A DNA stretch of 39,175 nucleotides from Flavobacteriales bacterium (GTDB lineage: Bacteria > Bacteroidota > Bacteroidia > Flavobacteriales_F > PHOS-HE28). The stretch is taken from NCBI GenBank assembly GCA_020847755.1, contig JADLBK010000130.1, positions 1 to 39,175 on the forward strand. Direction: 5' to 3'. Each line of letters begins with the position of its first letter. Position 1 is the first letter of the stretch. A model generated the notes under the pieces. The model did not search any database. It worked only from the letters and a program-made list of their open reading frames with translations, and was not told where the DNA came from. Positions 8,263-15,649 of this stretch are shown here, one piece after another. A program made the translations under genes and the position numbers.

Positions 8263-9144
8263 ATGCCAGCCCCCAACGCCGCACCCAGCAAGGCCTCCCG
8301 CGCATCCACCGACGACCTGGCGCGGACCTGCTCCCAGGTGCGCCGCGACATCATCCGCATGGTGCATGCCGTGCAGAGCGGGCATCCCGGCGGATCGCTC
8401 GGCTGCACCGAGTTCATGGTCGCCCTCTACTTCAAGGTGCTCCGCCACGACCCCGCCCACTGGAGCATGGACGGCGCTGGGCAGGACCTCTTCTTCCTCA
8501 GCAACGGCCACATCAGTCCGGTGTGGTACAGCGTGCTGGCGCGATCGGGCTACTTCCCGGTGCAGGAGCTGGCCACCTTCCGCCGCCTCGACAGCCGGCT
8601 GCAGGGCCACCCCACCACGCACGAAGGCCTGCCTGGTGTGCGCATGGCCTCCGGCTCCCTGGGCCAGGGCCTCAGCGTCGCCATCGGCGCCGCCATGGCC
8701 AAGCGCCTCAACGGCGACCCGCACCTGGTGTACAGCCTGCACGGCGATGGCGAGCTGCAGGAAGGCCAGGTCTGGGAGGCCGCCATGAGCGCCGCCGCGC
8801 ACAAGGTGGACAACCTCATCGCCACGGTGGACTGGAACGGCCGGCAGATCGACGGCGATGTGGACCAGGTGATGCCGCTGGGCGACCTGCCCGCCAAGTG
8901 GCGCGCCTTCGGCTGGGACGTGCTGGAGATGAACGGCAACGACCTCGCGGACGTGCTGCGCGGGCTGGACGAGGCCCGCTCCCGTACCGGTCATGGGCGC
9001 CCCGTGGCGATCCTGATGCGCACCGAAATGGGCCAGGGCGTGGACTTCATGACCGGCAGCCACCATTGGCACGGGGTGGCACCCAACGATGAGCAGGCCG
9101 CCCGCGCGCTGGCCCAACTGCCCGAAACACTGGGCGACTATTGA
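8263..9144 (+). CDS. Transketolase, N-terminal (TPP-binding) subunit
   Basis: A 293-aa protein corresponding to the first half of transketolase, which binds the diphosphate of thiamine diphosphate. Visible features are AVQSGHPGGSLGCTEFM near the N-terminus, GHPTTHEGLPGVRMASGSLGQGLSVA, and GDGELQEGQVWEAAM, the GDGx(20-30)N TPP motif, followed by VDWNGRQIDG. Cytoplasmic, non-oxidative pentose phosphate pathway; it should form a complex with the C-terminal subunit encoded at 10589. The two halves are normally adjacent, but here a VWA-domain gene lies between them. Confidence 0.93.
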   Translation: MPAPNAAPSKASRASTDDLARTCSQVRRDIIRMVHAVQSGHPGGSLGCTEFMVALYFKVLRHDPAHWSMDGAGQDLFFLSNGHISPVWYSVLARSGYFPVQELATFRRLDSRLQGHPTTHEGLPGVRMASGSLGQGLSVAIGAAMAKRLNGDPHLVYSLHGDGELQEGQVWEAAMSAAAHKVDNLIATVDWNGRQIDGDVDQVMPLGDLPAKWRAFGWDVLEMNGNDLADVLRGLDEARSRTGHGRPVAILMRTEMGQGVDFMTGSHHWHGVAPNDEQAARALAQLPETLGDY

Positions 9145-9209
9145 CCGGCCCTTCCGCTCCGTCCCCTATGCCGCGCGCTCTGGTACCCCATTTGCTCCGG
9201 CGGGGACTG

Positions 9210-10577
9210 ATGCGCGCTTCGCTCCTCGCCCCTCTGCTGTTCGGCGCCGCCACCCTTGCTGCGCAGACACCCGGGAAACCGCTCACCCGGATGCTCTTCG
9301 TGTTCGATGCGAGCAACAGCATGAACGCCTTCTGGGGCGACAAACCCAAGATCAACACCGCGCGCGAGCTGCTGCTGCGGTCGCTCGGTGAACTGCAGGG
9401 GCGCACCGACATCGAGCTCGCCCTGCGCCTCTACGGCCACCAGACCCCCATCGAACCGGGCAAGCAGGACTGCAACGACACGCGCCTGGAGGTGCCCTTC
9501 GGCGGCAACGCCATCCCGGCCATGCGCAAGGTGCTGGAGGGCGTGCGCTGCGTGGGCACCACCCCCATCGCCCGCTCCCTGGAAAAGGCCGGCGGCGATT
9601 TCCCCGAAGGCAAAGGCGTGCGCAACATCATCATCCTCATCACCGACGGCATCGAGGCCTGCGACGAGGACCCCTGCGCGGTGAGCCGGGCGCTGCAGGC
9701 GAAGGGCATCGTGCTCAAGCCGTTCGTCATCGGCGTGGGCATCGAAGAGGGCCAGCAGTACAGCCTGCGCTGCGTGGGCAACTACTACGACGCCAGTTCG
9801 CCGGAACTGTTCGCCCATGTGCTGAACGTGGTGGTGGCCCAGGCGCTGAACACCACCACCTGCCAGGTGGACCTGCTGACCACCGCCGGCAAACCCCTGG
9901 AGACCGATGTGGCCATGACCTTCACCGACCAGCGCACCGGTCAGGTCCAGCACCAGTTCGAGCACACGCTGAACGAACGGGGGCTGCCGGACACCCTCAC
10001 CGTGGACCCGCTGCTCACCTACCGGCTGGTGGTGCACACCATCCCGCCCGTGGTGCAGGAGAACCTGAAGCTGACGCCCGGTGCGCACACGGTGATCAAG
10101 GTGCCGGCGGGCCAGGGGCAACTGGAACTGAAGCTGGGCACCGGCATGGCCGATCCCTACGGCGTGCAGTGCCTGGTGCGCAAGGCCGGCGAGGCGGCCA
10201 CCCTGCACGTGCAGCGGGTGAACAGCACCGACCGCTACCTCGTGGGCACCTACGACCTGGAGGTCCTCACCCTGCCCCGGATGCTGGTGCCCGGTGTGCG
10301 CATCGAGCAGGGCGCCACCAACACGGTGCACATCCCGCAGGAGGGCGTGCTCAACGTACAGGCGGGCGCCCCGGGGCATGGCGCCCTCTTCGTGGTGCGC
10401 GGCAGCGAGCGGGAGTGGGTGGCCGACCTCGATCCGCGCGATGCCCAGGACCAGTTCCGCCTGCTGCCCGGCAGCTACGAAGTGGTGTACCGCAGCGCGA
10501 ACGCCCGCCGGACCGAGTACAGCATCCTCAAACCCGTCACCGTGGAGAGCGGCCGCTCCGTCACCCTCACCTTCTGA
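9210..10577 (+). CDS. Secreted VWA-domain protein
   Basis: About 455 aa with a signal peptide ([19 protein letters not shown]) followed directly by a von Willebrand factor A domain. The MIDAS residues are readable: DASNS at 33-37, a later TTPIARS threonine, and ITDGIEAC. The C-terminal 250 residues are beta-rich and repetitive in feel, with several LxPGxxxV segments and a terminal SGRSVTLTF, suggesting carboxypeptidase-regulatory or Ig-like modules. The ORF track start (9141) overlaps the transketolase gene; the ATG at 9210 is chosen because it begins the signal peptide. MPRALVPHLLRRG at 9168 is the alternative. Its role is unknown; it lies between the two transketolase halves in the same direction. 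Confidence 0.82.
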   Translation: MRASLLAPLLFGAATLAAQTPGKPLTRMLFVFDASNSMNAFWGDKPKINTARELLLRSLGELQGRTDIELALRLYGHQTPIEPGKQDCNDTRLEVPFGGNAIPAMRKVLEGVRCVGTTPIARSLEKAGGDFPEGKGVRNIIILITDGIEACDEDPCAVSRALQAKGIVLKPFVIGVGIEEGQQYSLRCVGNYYDASSPELFAHVLNVVVAQALNTTTCQVDLLTTAGKPLETDVAMTFTDQRTGQVQHQFEHTLNERGLPDTLTVDPLLTYRLVVHTIPPVVQENLKLTPGAHTVIKVPAGQGQLELKLGTGMADPYGVQCLVRKAGEAATLHVQRVNSTDRYLVGTYDLEVLTLPRMLVPGVRIEQGATNTVHIPQEGVLNVQAGAPGHGALFVVRGSEREWVADLDPRDAQDQFRLLPGSYEVVYRSANARRTEYSILKPVTVESGRSVTLTF

Positions 10578-10588
10578 TCCCTCCGCCG

Positions 10589-11542
10589 ATGAACCCCTTC
10601 CCCAAGCTCGACGAAAAGGACACGCGCTCCGGCTTCGGCGCCGGCCTGCTCGAGGCCGGCCAGCGCGACCCCAACGTGGTGGCCCTGTGCGCCGACCTCA
10701 CGGGATCCCTGAAGATGGACGCCTTCGCCAAGGCCTTCCCCGACCGCTTCGTGCAGGTGGGCGTGGCCGAGGCCAACATGATGGGCATCGCCGCCGGGCT
10801 CACCATCGGGGGCAAGGTGCCCTTCACCGGCACCTTCGCCAACTTCAGCACCGGCCGCGTGTACGACCAGATCCGCCAGAGCATCGCCTACGCCGGCAAG
10901 AACGTGAAGATCTGCGCGAGCCACGCCGGGCTCACCCTCGGCGAGGACGGCGCCACGCACCAGATCCTGGAGGACATCGGCCTGATGCGCATGCTGCCCG
11001 GCATGAGCGTGGTGGTGCCCGCCGACTTCAACCAGACCCGGCAGGCCACCCTGGCCATCGCCGTGCATGAAGGCCCCGTGTACCTGCGCTTCGGGCGCCC
11101 CAAGTGGCCCGTCTTCATCCCCGCCGACATGCCCTTCGAGATCGGCAAGGCCCAGGTGCTCGTGCGCGGCACCGACGTCAGCATCTTCGCCTGCGGCCAC
11201 CTGGTGTGGCGCGCCCTGCAGGCCGCCGAGGCCCTTCAGGCCGAAGGCATCCGCGCCGAGGTGATCAACGTGCACACGATCAAACCGTTGGACGTGGCTG
11301 CGGTCCTAGACTCCGTCGAACGCACCGGATGCGCGGTCACCTGCGAGGAACACAACCGCCATGGCGGCCTGGGCGATGCCATCGCCCAGGTGCTGGCCTG
11401 CCATCGCCCCACGCCGCAAGAGTATGTCGCGGTGAACGACCTGTTCGGCGAGAGCGGCACCCCGGACCAGCTGCTCCGGAAGTACGGCCTCGACACCCCC
11501 GATATCGTGGCGGCCGTGCAGCGCGCGCTGACGCGAAAGTGA
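10589..11542 (+). CDS. Transketolase, C-terminal (pyrimidine-binding) subunit
   Basis: A 317-aa protein matching the Pyr and C-terminal domains of transketolase. Visible are the early catalytic-type segment [31 protein letters not shown] (the Glu that contacts the TPP pyrimidine), [15 protein letters not shown], and a C-terminal domain with [10 protein letters not shown] and [13 protein letters not shown]. It should pair with the 8263-9144 product. The ORF track start at 10169 is shadow of the VWA gene; ATG 10589 gives [15 protein letters not shown], 11 nt after the VWA stop. Confidence 0.93.
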   Translation: MNPFPKLDEKDTRSGFGAGLLEAGQRDPNVVALCADLTGSLKMDAFAKAFPDRFVQVGVAEANMMGIAAGLTIGGKVPFTGTFANFSTGRVYDQIRQSIAYAGKNVKICASHAGLTLGEDGATHQILEDIGLMRMLPGMSVVVPADFNQTRQATLAIAVHEGPVYLRFGRPKWPVFIPADMPFEIGKAQVLVRGTDVSIFACGHLVWRALQAAEALQAEGIRAEVINVHTIKPLDVAAVLDSVERTGCAVTCEEHNRHGGLGDAIAQVLACHRPTPQEYVAVNDLFGESGTPDQLLRKYGLDTPDIVAAVQRALTRK

Positions 11543-11560
11543 TAAGCCCGGGTCGCGTGG

Positions 11561-11606
11561 GGCGAGCAGCGAGTGGCAGTTCCTCGGATGCCACTCGCTG
11601 CTCGCC
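11561..11606 (+). terminator. 18-bp perfect hairpin after transketolase
   Basis: Arms at 11561-11578 and 11589-11606 are perfectly complementary (begins GGCGAGCAGCGAGTGGCA) around a 10-nt loop. It sits between the transketolase stop and the sigma factor ATG (11633). There is no T-tract, so it may be a terminator, an attenuator or a small palindromic repeat. Confidence 0.55.
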
Positions 11607-11632
11607 TCTCGTCACTCACCACTCCGCCAAGC

Positions 11633-12190
11633 ATGGCTGAGTTCTCCGATCGCGAACTGCTCGACCTCTTCCGCCAGGAGGGCTCGCGGCACTACGCCTT
11701 CAACCTGCTCGTGCGCCAGTACCAAGGCCGCTTGTACGCCTTCGTGCGCCGCATGGTCACCGACCCCGACGAGTCGAAGGACGTCCTCCAGAACGTCTTC
11801 CTCAAGGCCTGGAACGGCCTGGACCGCTTCCGCGAGGACGCGCAGTTGTACAGCTGGCTGTACCGCATCGCGCACAACGAGTGCATCACCCACCTGAAGC
11901 GGTTGCGGCGCGGGCTCTTCGTGAGCCAGGACCACGTGATCGAACGCCTCACGACCACCCTGGACAAGAGCGAGCACTTCACCGGCGACGCCATCCAGGC
12001 CGCCCTCCAACGAGCGGTGATGACCCTGCCCGACAAGCAGCGCGCGGTCTTCACCATGAAGTACTTCCAGGAGCTCAAGTACGAGGAGATCAGCGCCATC
12101 ACCGGCACGAGCGTGGGCGCGCTCAAGAGCAGCTACCACATCGCCGTGCGCAAGATCGAGGACCAGCTCACGCGCGATCGAACCAAATGA
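11633..12190 (+). CDS. ECF RNA polymerase sigma factor
   Basis: A 185-aa sigma-70-family extracytoplasmic-function factor. Region 2 is readable as YQGRLYAFVRRMVTD, then DESKDVLQNVFLKAW and SWLYRIAHNECI. Region 4 is LPDKQRAVFTMKYFQELKYEEIS plus the helix-turn-helix TSVGALKSSYHIAVRKI. It directs RNA polymerase to a specific regulon, probably in response to envelope stress. The start at 11633 (MAEFSDREL) is chosen because the 20 extra residues of the ORF track derive from the hairpin region. The next two genes follow closely and probably encode its regulators. Confidence 0.92.
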   Translation: MAEFSDRELLDLFRQEGSRHYAFNLLVRQYQGRLYAFVRRMVTDPDESKDVLQNVFLKAWNGLDRFREDAQLYSWLYRIAHNECITHLKRLRRGLFVSQDHVIERLTTTLDKSEHFTGDAIQAALQRAVMTLPDKQRAVFTMKYFQELKYEEISAITGTSVGALKSSYHIAVRKIEDQLTRDRTK

Positions 12191-12218
12191 CCGCCGCATT
12201 GTCCAACCCCTGACCGCC

Positions 12219-12671
12219 ATGGAGCACGCACCCGAGGACGACGACCTGGAGCGCATCGCCCCGATGCTGTCCCGCATTCCGCGCACGGATCCCTTTGTGG
12301 TGCCGGAAGGATTCCACGACCGGTTCGCCCAAGAGGTGCAGGGACGACTGCCGCGCACGGCCCGAACGCCTGTGTGGCGCCCATGGCTCTTGCGCACCGC
12401 CATGGCCCTACCCGTGGCGGCCCTCCTCGTCACCGGATGGTGGATGCTGCGGCCAAACCCGACCGAACCACAGAAGGCACCGGGCCTCGAAGCGGCGTCC
12501 GCCGACCTCGCGGAGGTGGTCTGGGAAGAGGACCTGCTCCAGGGCCTCACGGACGAGGAGCTCGCCGCCCTCTCCCCCATGCCCGAAGCCCCCGCCTTGT
12601 CCGTCGAAGAACTGGCCGACTACTACGAGCTCACCGGCACCGACCTCACCGACCTCATCGAAAGCCTATGA
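12219..12671 (+). CDS. Single-span membrane protein, putative anti-sigma factor
   Basis: A 150-aa protein of no recognised family. Residues 1-55 are hydrophilic, with IPRTDPFVVPEGFHDRFAQEV, a motif often seen near the N-terminus of short Bacteroidota proteins following ECF sigma factors. One membrane segment (about 58-77, LRTAMALPVAALLVTGWWML) follows. The C-terminus is acidic, rich in E/D and L, and would be periplasmic if the N-terminus is inside. Position directly after the sigma gene and a 4-nt ATGA overlap with the Spy/CpxP-like gene suggest a membrane anti-sigma role; this is inference, as no zinc or ASD motif is seen. Confidence 0.75.
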   Translation: MEHAPEDDDLERIAPMLSRIPRTDPFVVPEGFHDRFAQEVQGRLPRTARTPVWRPWLLRTAMALPVAALLVTGWWMLRPNPTEPQKAPGLEAASADLAEVVWEEDLLQGLTDEELAALSPMPEAPALSVEELADYYELTGTDLTDLIESL

Positions 12672-13162
12672 TCACCCGCCATCTCCTTCGCACCCTCCTC
12701 ATCGCTTGCGTGCTCGGCGCCGTCGTCAGCACCTCCGCCCAGGAGGATGAGCCGCCCATTCCGCCCGAGCGCCTCCAGGAAGTGAAGGCCCAGCGCAGCG
12801 CCTACCTCACCCAGAAGATGGGCCTGAGCCCGGAGGAATCACAACGCTTCTGGCCGGTGTACAACCAGTATGACAAGGAGCTGGAGACCCTGCGACGCGA
12901 ACGGCGCGAAGGGCATCGCGCGCTCCGGGCCGACACGGACCTCACCGACGCTGAAGCGACCGGTCACATCGACCGGGAGCTCGCCTCGCAACAACGCGAG
13001 CTCGACCTGCGCAAGCGGTACAGCGGCGAGTTCATCAAGCTCATCGGTGCGCGCAAGACCCTGGAGCTGCATCGGGCCGAGCGCGATTTCAACCGCGAAC
13101 TGCTGCGCCGCATGCGCGAGCGTCAAGGCGATCGCCCTGGCCCGCCCCCTCCGCGCCGTTGA
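12668..13162 (+). CDS. Spy/CpxP-like periplasmic protein
   Basis: A 164-aa exported protein with a signal peptide (MITRHLLRTLLIACVLGAVVSTSAQ). The mature part is helical and highly charged, with KMGLSPEESQRFWPVYNQYDKEL, the (L)TxxQ/SPEE-type helix of Spy/CpxP/heavy-metal-sensor proteins. It ends in a Pro/Arg-rich tail. In Flavobacteriia such proteins often accompany ECF sigma factors as periplasmic sensors or chaperones. Its ATG overlaps the previous stop (ATGA), showing translational coupling. The ORF track start at 12374 is shadow. Confidence 0.85.
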   Translation: MITRHLLRTLLIACVLGAVVSTSAQEDEPPIPPERLQEVKAQRSAYLTQKMGLSPEESQRFWPVYNQYDKELETLRRERREGHRALRADTDLTDAEATGHIDRELASQQRELDLRKRYSGEFIKLIGARKTLELHRAERDFNRELLRRMRERQGDRPGPPPPRR

Positions 13163-13174
13163 CCGCCGAGCGTG

Positions 13175-13182
13175 CACCTTTG
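13175..13182 (+). promoter_or_regulatory. -7-like box of aminotransferase gene
   Basis: CACCTTTG, followed by C, matches TAnnTTTG except at the first base and ends 20 nt before the ATG at 13203, as at 17474. Confidence 0.4.
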
Positions 13183-13202
13183 CGCCGGCATCCCCGGCGA
13201 CC

Positions 13203-14393
13203 ATGAAGGACCTGCACCGCGCGTTCCACGACCACCTCGCCCAGACGAGCCCGCATCCCCTCTCCCTGGACATCGTCCATGCGGAGGGCTGCCACCTCAC
13301 CACGCGTGACGGCCGGCGCTACCTCGATCTGGTGTCCGGCCTGGCCGTGGCCAACGTGGGCCACCGGCATCCCCGGGTCGTGCAGGCGATCAAGGCACAG
13401 TGCGACCGCTACCTGCACGTGATCCCATACGGTGAGTTCATCCTGGAGCCGCAGGTGCGCTTCGCGGAACGCCTCACCGGCCTGCTGCCGCCCACGCTGG
13501 ACTCCGTGTACTTCGTGAACAGCGGCACCGAGGCGATCGAGGCCGCGGTGAAGCTGGCCAAACGCGTCACCGGGCGCACCCGGCTGATCGGCTGCCGCCG
13601 CAGCTATCACGGCAGCACCCACGGCTCGCTGAGCCTCACGGACAACGAAACGAAGAAGTACCGCAACCGCCCCCTGCTGCCCGACGTGGCGCACATCCGC
13701 TTCAACGAGCCGGGCGACCTGGAGCTGATCACCACCGAGGCCGCGTGCGTGGTGGTGGAACCCATCCAGGGCGACGCCGGCGTGCGGATCCCCGATGCGG
13801 ACTGGATGCTGGCCTTGCGGAAGCGGTGCACCGATGTGGGCGCGCTTCTCGTGTTCGACGAGGTGCAGACCGGCTTCGGTCGCACGGGCCGTCTTTTCGC
13901 CTTCGAGCACTTCGGCGTGGTACCGGACGTGCTGGTGCTGGGCAAGGCCTTGGGCGGCGGGCTGCCGATGGGCGCGTTCATCGCCTCGCGCGACCGCATG
14001 GCCCTATTCACCCACGACCCCGTGCTGGGCCACATCACCACCTTCGGCGGACACCCGCTTCCGTGCGTGGCCGGCCTGGCCGCGCTGGAGGTGCTGGAGC
14101 GCGAAGGGCTCGCGGCGAACGCCGACCGCATGGGTGCGCTCTTCAAGGAACTGCTCGTTCACCCGCTGATCCAGGAAGTACGCGGTGAGGGCCTGATGCT
14201 CGCCGTGGACCTGGGCGACGCAGACCTCGTGCAGCGGGTGGTGCATGGATGCCTCGACCGCGGAGTGCTGGGCTTCTGGTTCCTGAGCTGTCCCACGGCC
14301 TTCCGGATCGCACCGCCGTTGATGATCACGGAAGAGGAGGTGCGGCAGGCCTGCCGGGTGGTGCTGCAGAAGCTCGGCTTTGCGCATCAGTAG
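13203..14393 (+). CDS. Class III PLP aminotransferase
   Basis: A 396-aa cytoplasmic fold-type I aminotransferase of the acetylornithine/GABA/ornithine group. Readable are VNSGTEAIEAAVKLAKRVTG (phosphate-binding loop), VEPIQGDAGVRIPD, LVFDEVQTGFGRTG with the pyridine-contacting Asp, and LVLGKALGGGLPMG, where Lys about 248 should form the PLP aldimine. THTFGGHPLPC-like sequence (ITTFGGHPLPC) supplies the partner-subunit contact. Substrate is uncertain: ornithine, acetylornithine, 4-aminobutyrate and lysine enzymes share these motifs. It follows the sigma cluster by 40 nt but has its own -7-like box. It overlaps the convergent CoA-binding gene by 7 nt. Confidence 0.9.
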   Translation: MKDLHRAFHDHLAQTSPHPLSLDIVHAEGCHLTTRDGRRYLDLVSGLAVANVGHRHPRVVQAIKAQCDRYLHVIPYGEFILEPQVRFAERLTGLLPPTLDSVYFVNSGTEAIEAAVKLAKRVTGRTRLIGCRRSYHGSTHGSLSLTDNETKKYRNRPLLPDVAHIRFNEPGDLELITTEAACVVVEPIQGDAGVRIPDADWMLALRKRCTDVGALLVFDEVQTGFGRTGRLFAFEHFGVVPDVLVLGKALGGGLPMGAFIASRDRMALFTHDPVLGHITTFGGHPLPCVAGLAALEVLEREGLAANADRMGALFKELLVHPLIQEVRGEGLMLAVDLGDADLVQRVVHGCLDRGVLGFWFLSCPTAFRIAPPLMITEEEVRQACRVVLQKLGFAHQ

Positions 14394-14752
14394 GTCCCCG
14401 CCGCCAGCATCACCAGCGTGCAACCCTCCACCACCTCGATGCCGCGACGGCGGGCTTCCTCCGCCAGGTGATGGTTCTCCGCTCCGGGGTTGAAGATGAT
14501 GCGCTGGGGGGAGAGGGCCAGCAACCGGTCATGCCAGACCTGCTGGTTGTGCGCATTGAGGTAGAGGGTGACCGTATGGCAACGGAACCCTTCGGGCAGG
14601 TCCGTCCGGATGATCTCCTCCCCGATGCGCCCGGCCCGTGCGCCCACGGCCACCACCGGATGACCCTGGGCCAGCAGCCTGCGCACCGCCCTGTTCGAGT
14701 AGCGATCGGGCTTCGGGCTCGCGCCGAGGACCAGGGTGGGAAGTCCCGACAT
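14387..14752 (-). CDS. CoA-binding domain protein (YccU-like)
   Basis: A 121-aa single Rossmann-like CoA-binding domain. The N-terminus TLVLGASPKPDRYSNRAVRRLL and the later GCTLVMLAAG are typical of short bacterial CoA_binding proteins. Function is unknown for the family, though a CoA or nucleotide ligand is expected. The ORF track start at 14809 runs through a palindrome and the likely promoter; ATG 14752 (MSGLPTLVLG) fits the family and lies 6 nt after a GATCTTCG -7-like box. The gene is convergent with the aminotransferase and divergent from the metallophosphoesterase. Confidence 0.85.
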   Translation of the reverse strand: MSGLPTLVLGASPKPDRYSNRAVRRLLAQGHPVVAVGARAGRIGEEIIRTDLPEGFRCHTVTLYLNAHNQQVWHDRLLALSPQRIIFNPGAENHHLAEEARRRGIEVVEGCTLVMLAAGTY

Positions 14753-14772
14753 GGCCCGAAGATCGGGGATCC

Positions 14773-14801
14773 GTGCACAGGACCTGTGCACAGCGCACAG
14801 G
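14773..14801. promoter_or_regulatory. Palindromic operator candidate between divergent genes
   Basis: GTGCACAGG-A-CCTGTGCAC (14773-14791) is a perfect 9-bp inverted repeat with a single central base, followed by a third partial half-site GCGCACAGG (14793-14801). It lies between the starts of the CoA-binding gene (14752, minus) and the metallophosphoesterase (14858, plus), just upstream of the minus-strand -7-like box. A dimeric repressor or activator site would look like this; no regulator is identified. Confidence 0.5.
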
Positions 14802-14857
14802 ATGGTCACATCGCCTTAACGCTGGGGCCATATGCCCGGGGCAGCTTCGCGCACTGA

Positions 14858-15646
14858 ATGAAGCGCCGCATCGATGTGCTCGTCCTGAGCGACCTGCACC
14901 TGGGCACTTACGGTTGCCGGGCCCGTGAGCTCAATGCCTACCTGCGCTCGGTGAAGCCCCGCCGGGTGATCCTCAACGGCGACATCATCGACATCTGGCA
15001 GTTCAAGAAGCGCTACTTCCCCAAGAGCCACATGCAGGTGGTGAAGCGCTTGCTGAAGCTGGCCGGCAAGGTGCCCGTGCACTACATCCCCGGCAACCAC
15101 GACGAGGCCTTGCGCCGCTACAGCCCGAGCGAACTCGGCAACCTGCACTTGGTGGACCGGCTGGAGCTGACCCTGGACGGGCAGCGCCATTGGTTCTTCC
15201 ACGGTGACCTGTTCGACGCCACGATGACGCATGCCAGGTGGCTGGCCCGGCTCGGTGGCTGGAGCTACGACCTGCTCATCCGCATCAACACGGTGGTGAA
15301 CTGGACGCTCGTTCGGCTCGGCCGTCCGCGGATGAGCCTCAGCCGCAAGGTGAAGAACAGCGTGAAGCGCGCCGTGAAGTTCATCAGCGATTTCGAGCGT
15401 ACCGCCGCCGATGTCGCCATCCACGAAGGCTTCGACCGGGTGGTCTGCGGCCACATCCACCAACCGGGCATGCGCACCATCACCACCGATCGGGGCCGCG
15501 TGGAGTACCTGAACTCCGGCGACTGGATCGAGCACCTCAGCGCGTTGGAGTACTACGACGGGGCCTGGCACCTGTACCTCCACGAGCGGGACGCCCTGCG
15601 AACGGCGCCCGATGCGCAACCCCTGCGGGAGGCCGCGCAGGGCTGA
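14858..15646 (+). CDS. UDP-2,3-diacylglucosamine diphosphatase-like phosphoesterase
   Basis: A 262-aa calcineurin-like metallophosphoesterase. The dimetal site is complete: DLHLG (12-16), GDIID (41-45), GNHD (79-82), HGD (115-117) and GHIHQP (198-203). Spacing and the long basic insert between HGD and GHIH match LpxH-type enzymes and their Bacteroidota homologues, which cleave UDP-diacylglucosamine in lipid A synthesis at the inner membrane. An LpxH assignment is likely but other phosphoesterases share the core. It is convergent with the acyltransferase gene, with only 3 nt between stops, and both would act in envelope-lipid synthesis. Confidence 0.82.
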   Translation: MKRRIDVLVLSDLHLGTYGCRARELNAYLRSVKPRRVILNGDIIDIWQFKKRYFPKSHMQVVKRLLKLAGKVPVHYIPGNHDEALRRYSPSELGNLHLVDRLELTLDGQRHWFFHGDLFDATMTHARWLARLGGWSYDLLIRINTVVNWTLVRLGRPRMSLSRKVKNSVKRAVKFISDFERTAADVAIHEGFDRVVCGHIHQPGMRTITTDRGRVEYLNSGDWIEHLSALEYYDGAWHLYLHERDALRTAPDAQPLREAAQG

Positions 15647-15649
15647 GGC

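Noticed and set aside
7354-9117. 587-aa minus-strand ORF opposite ligase and transketolase genes
   Set aside because: Low-complexity shadow; the plus strand has well-defined families over its whole length.
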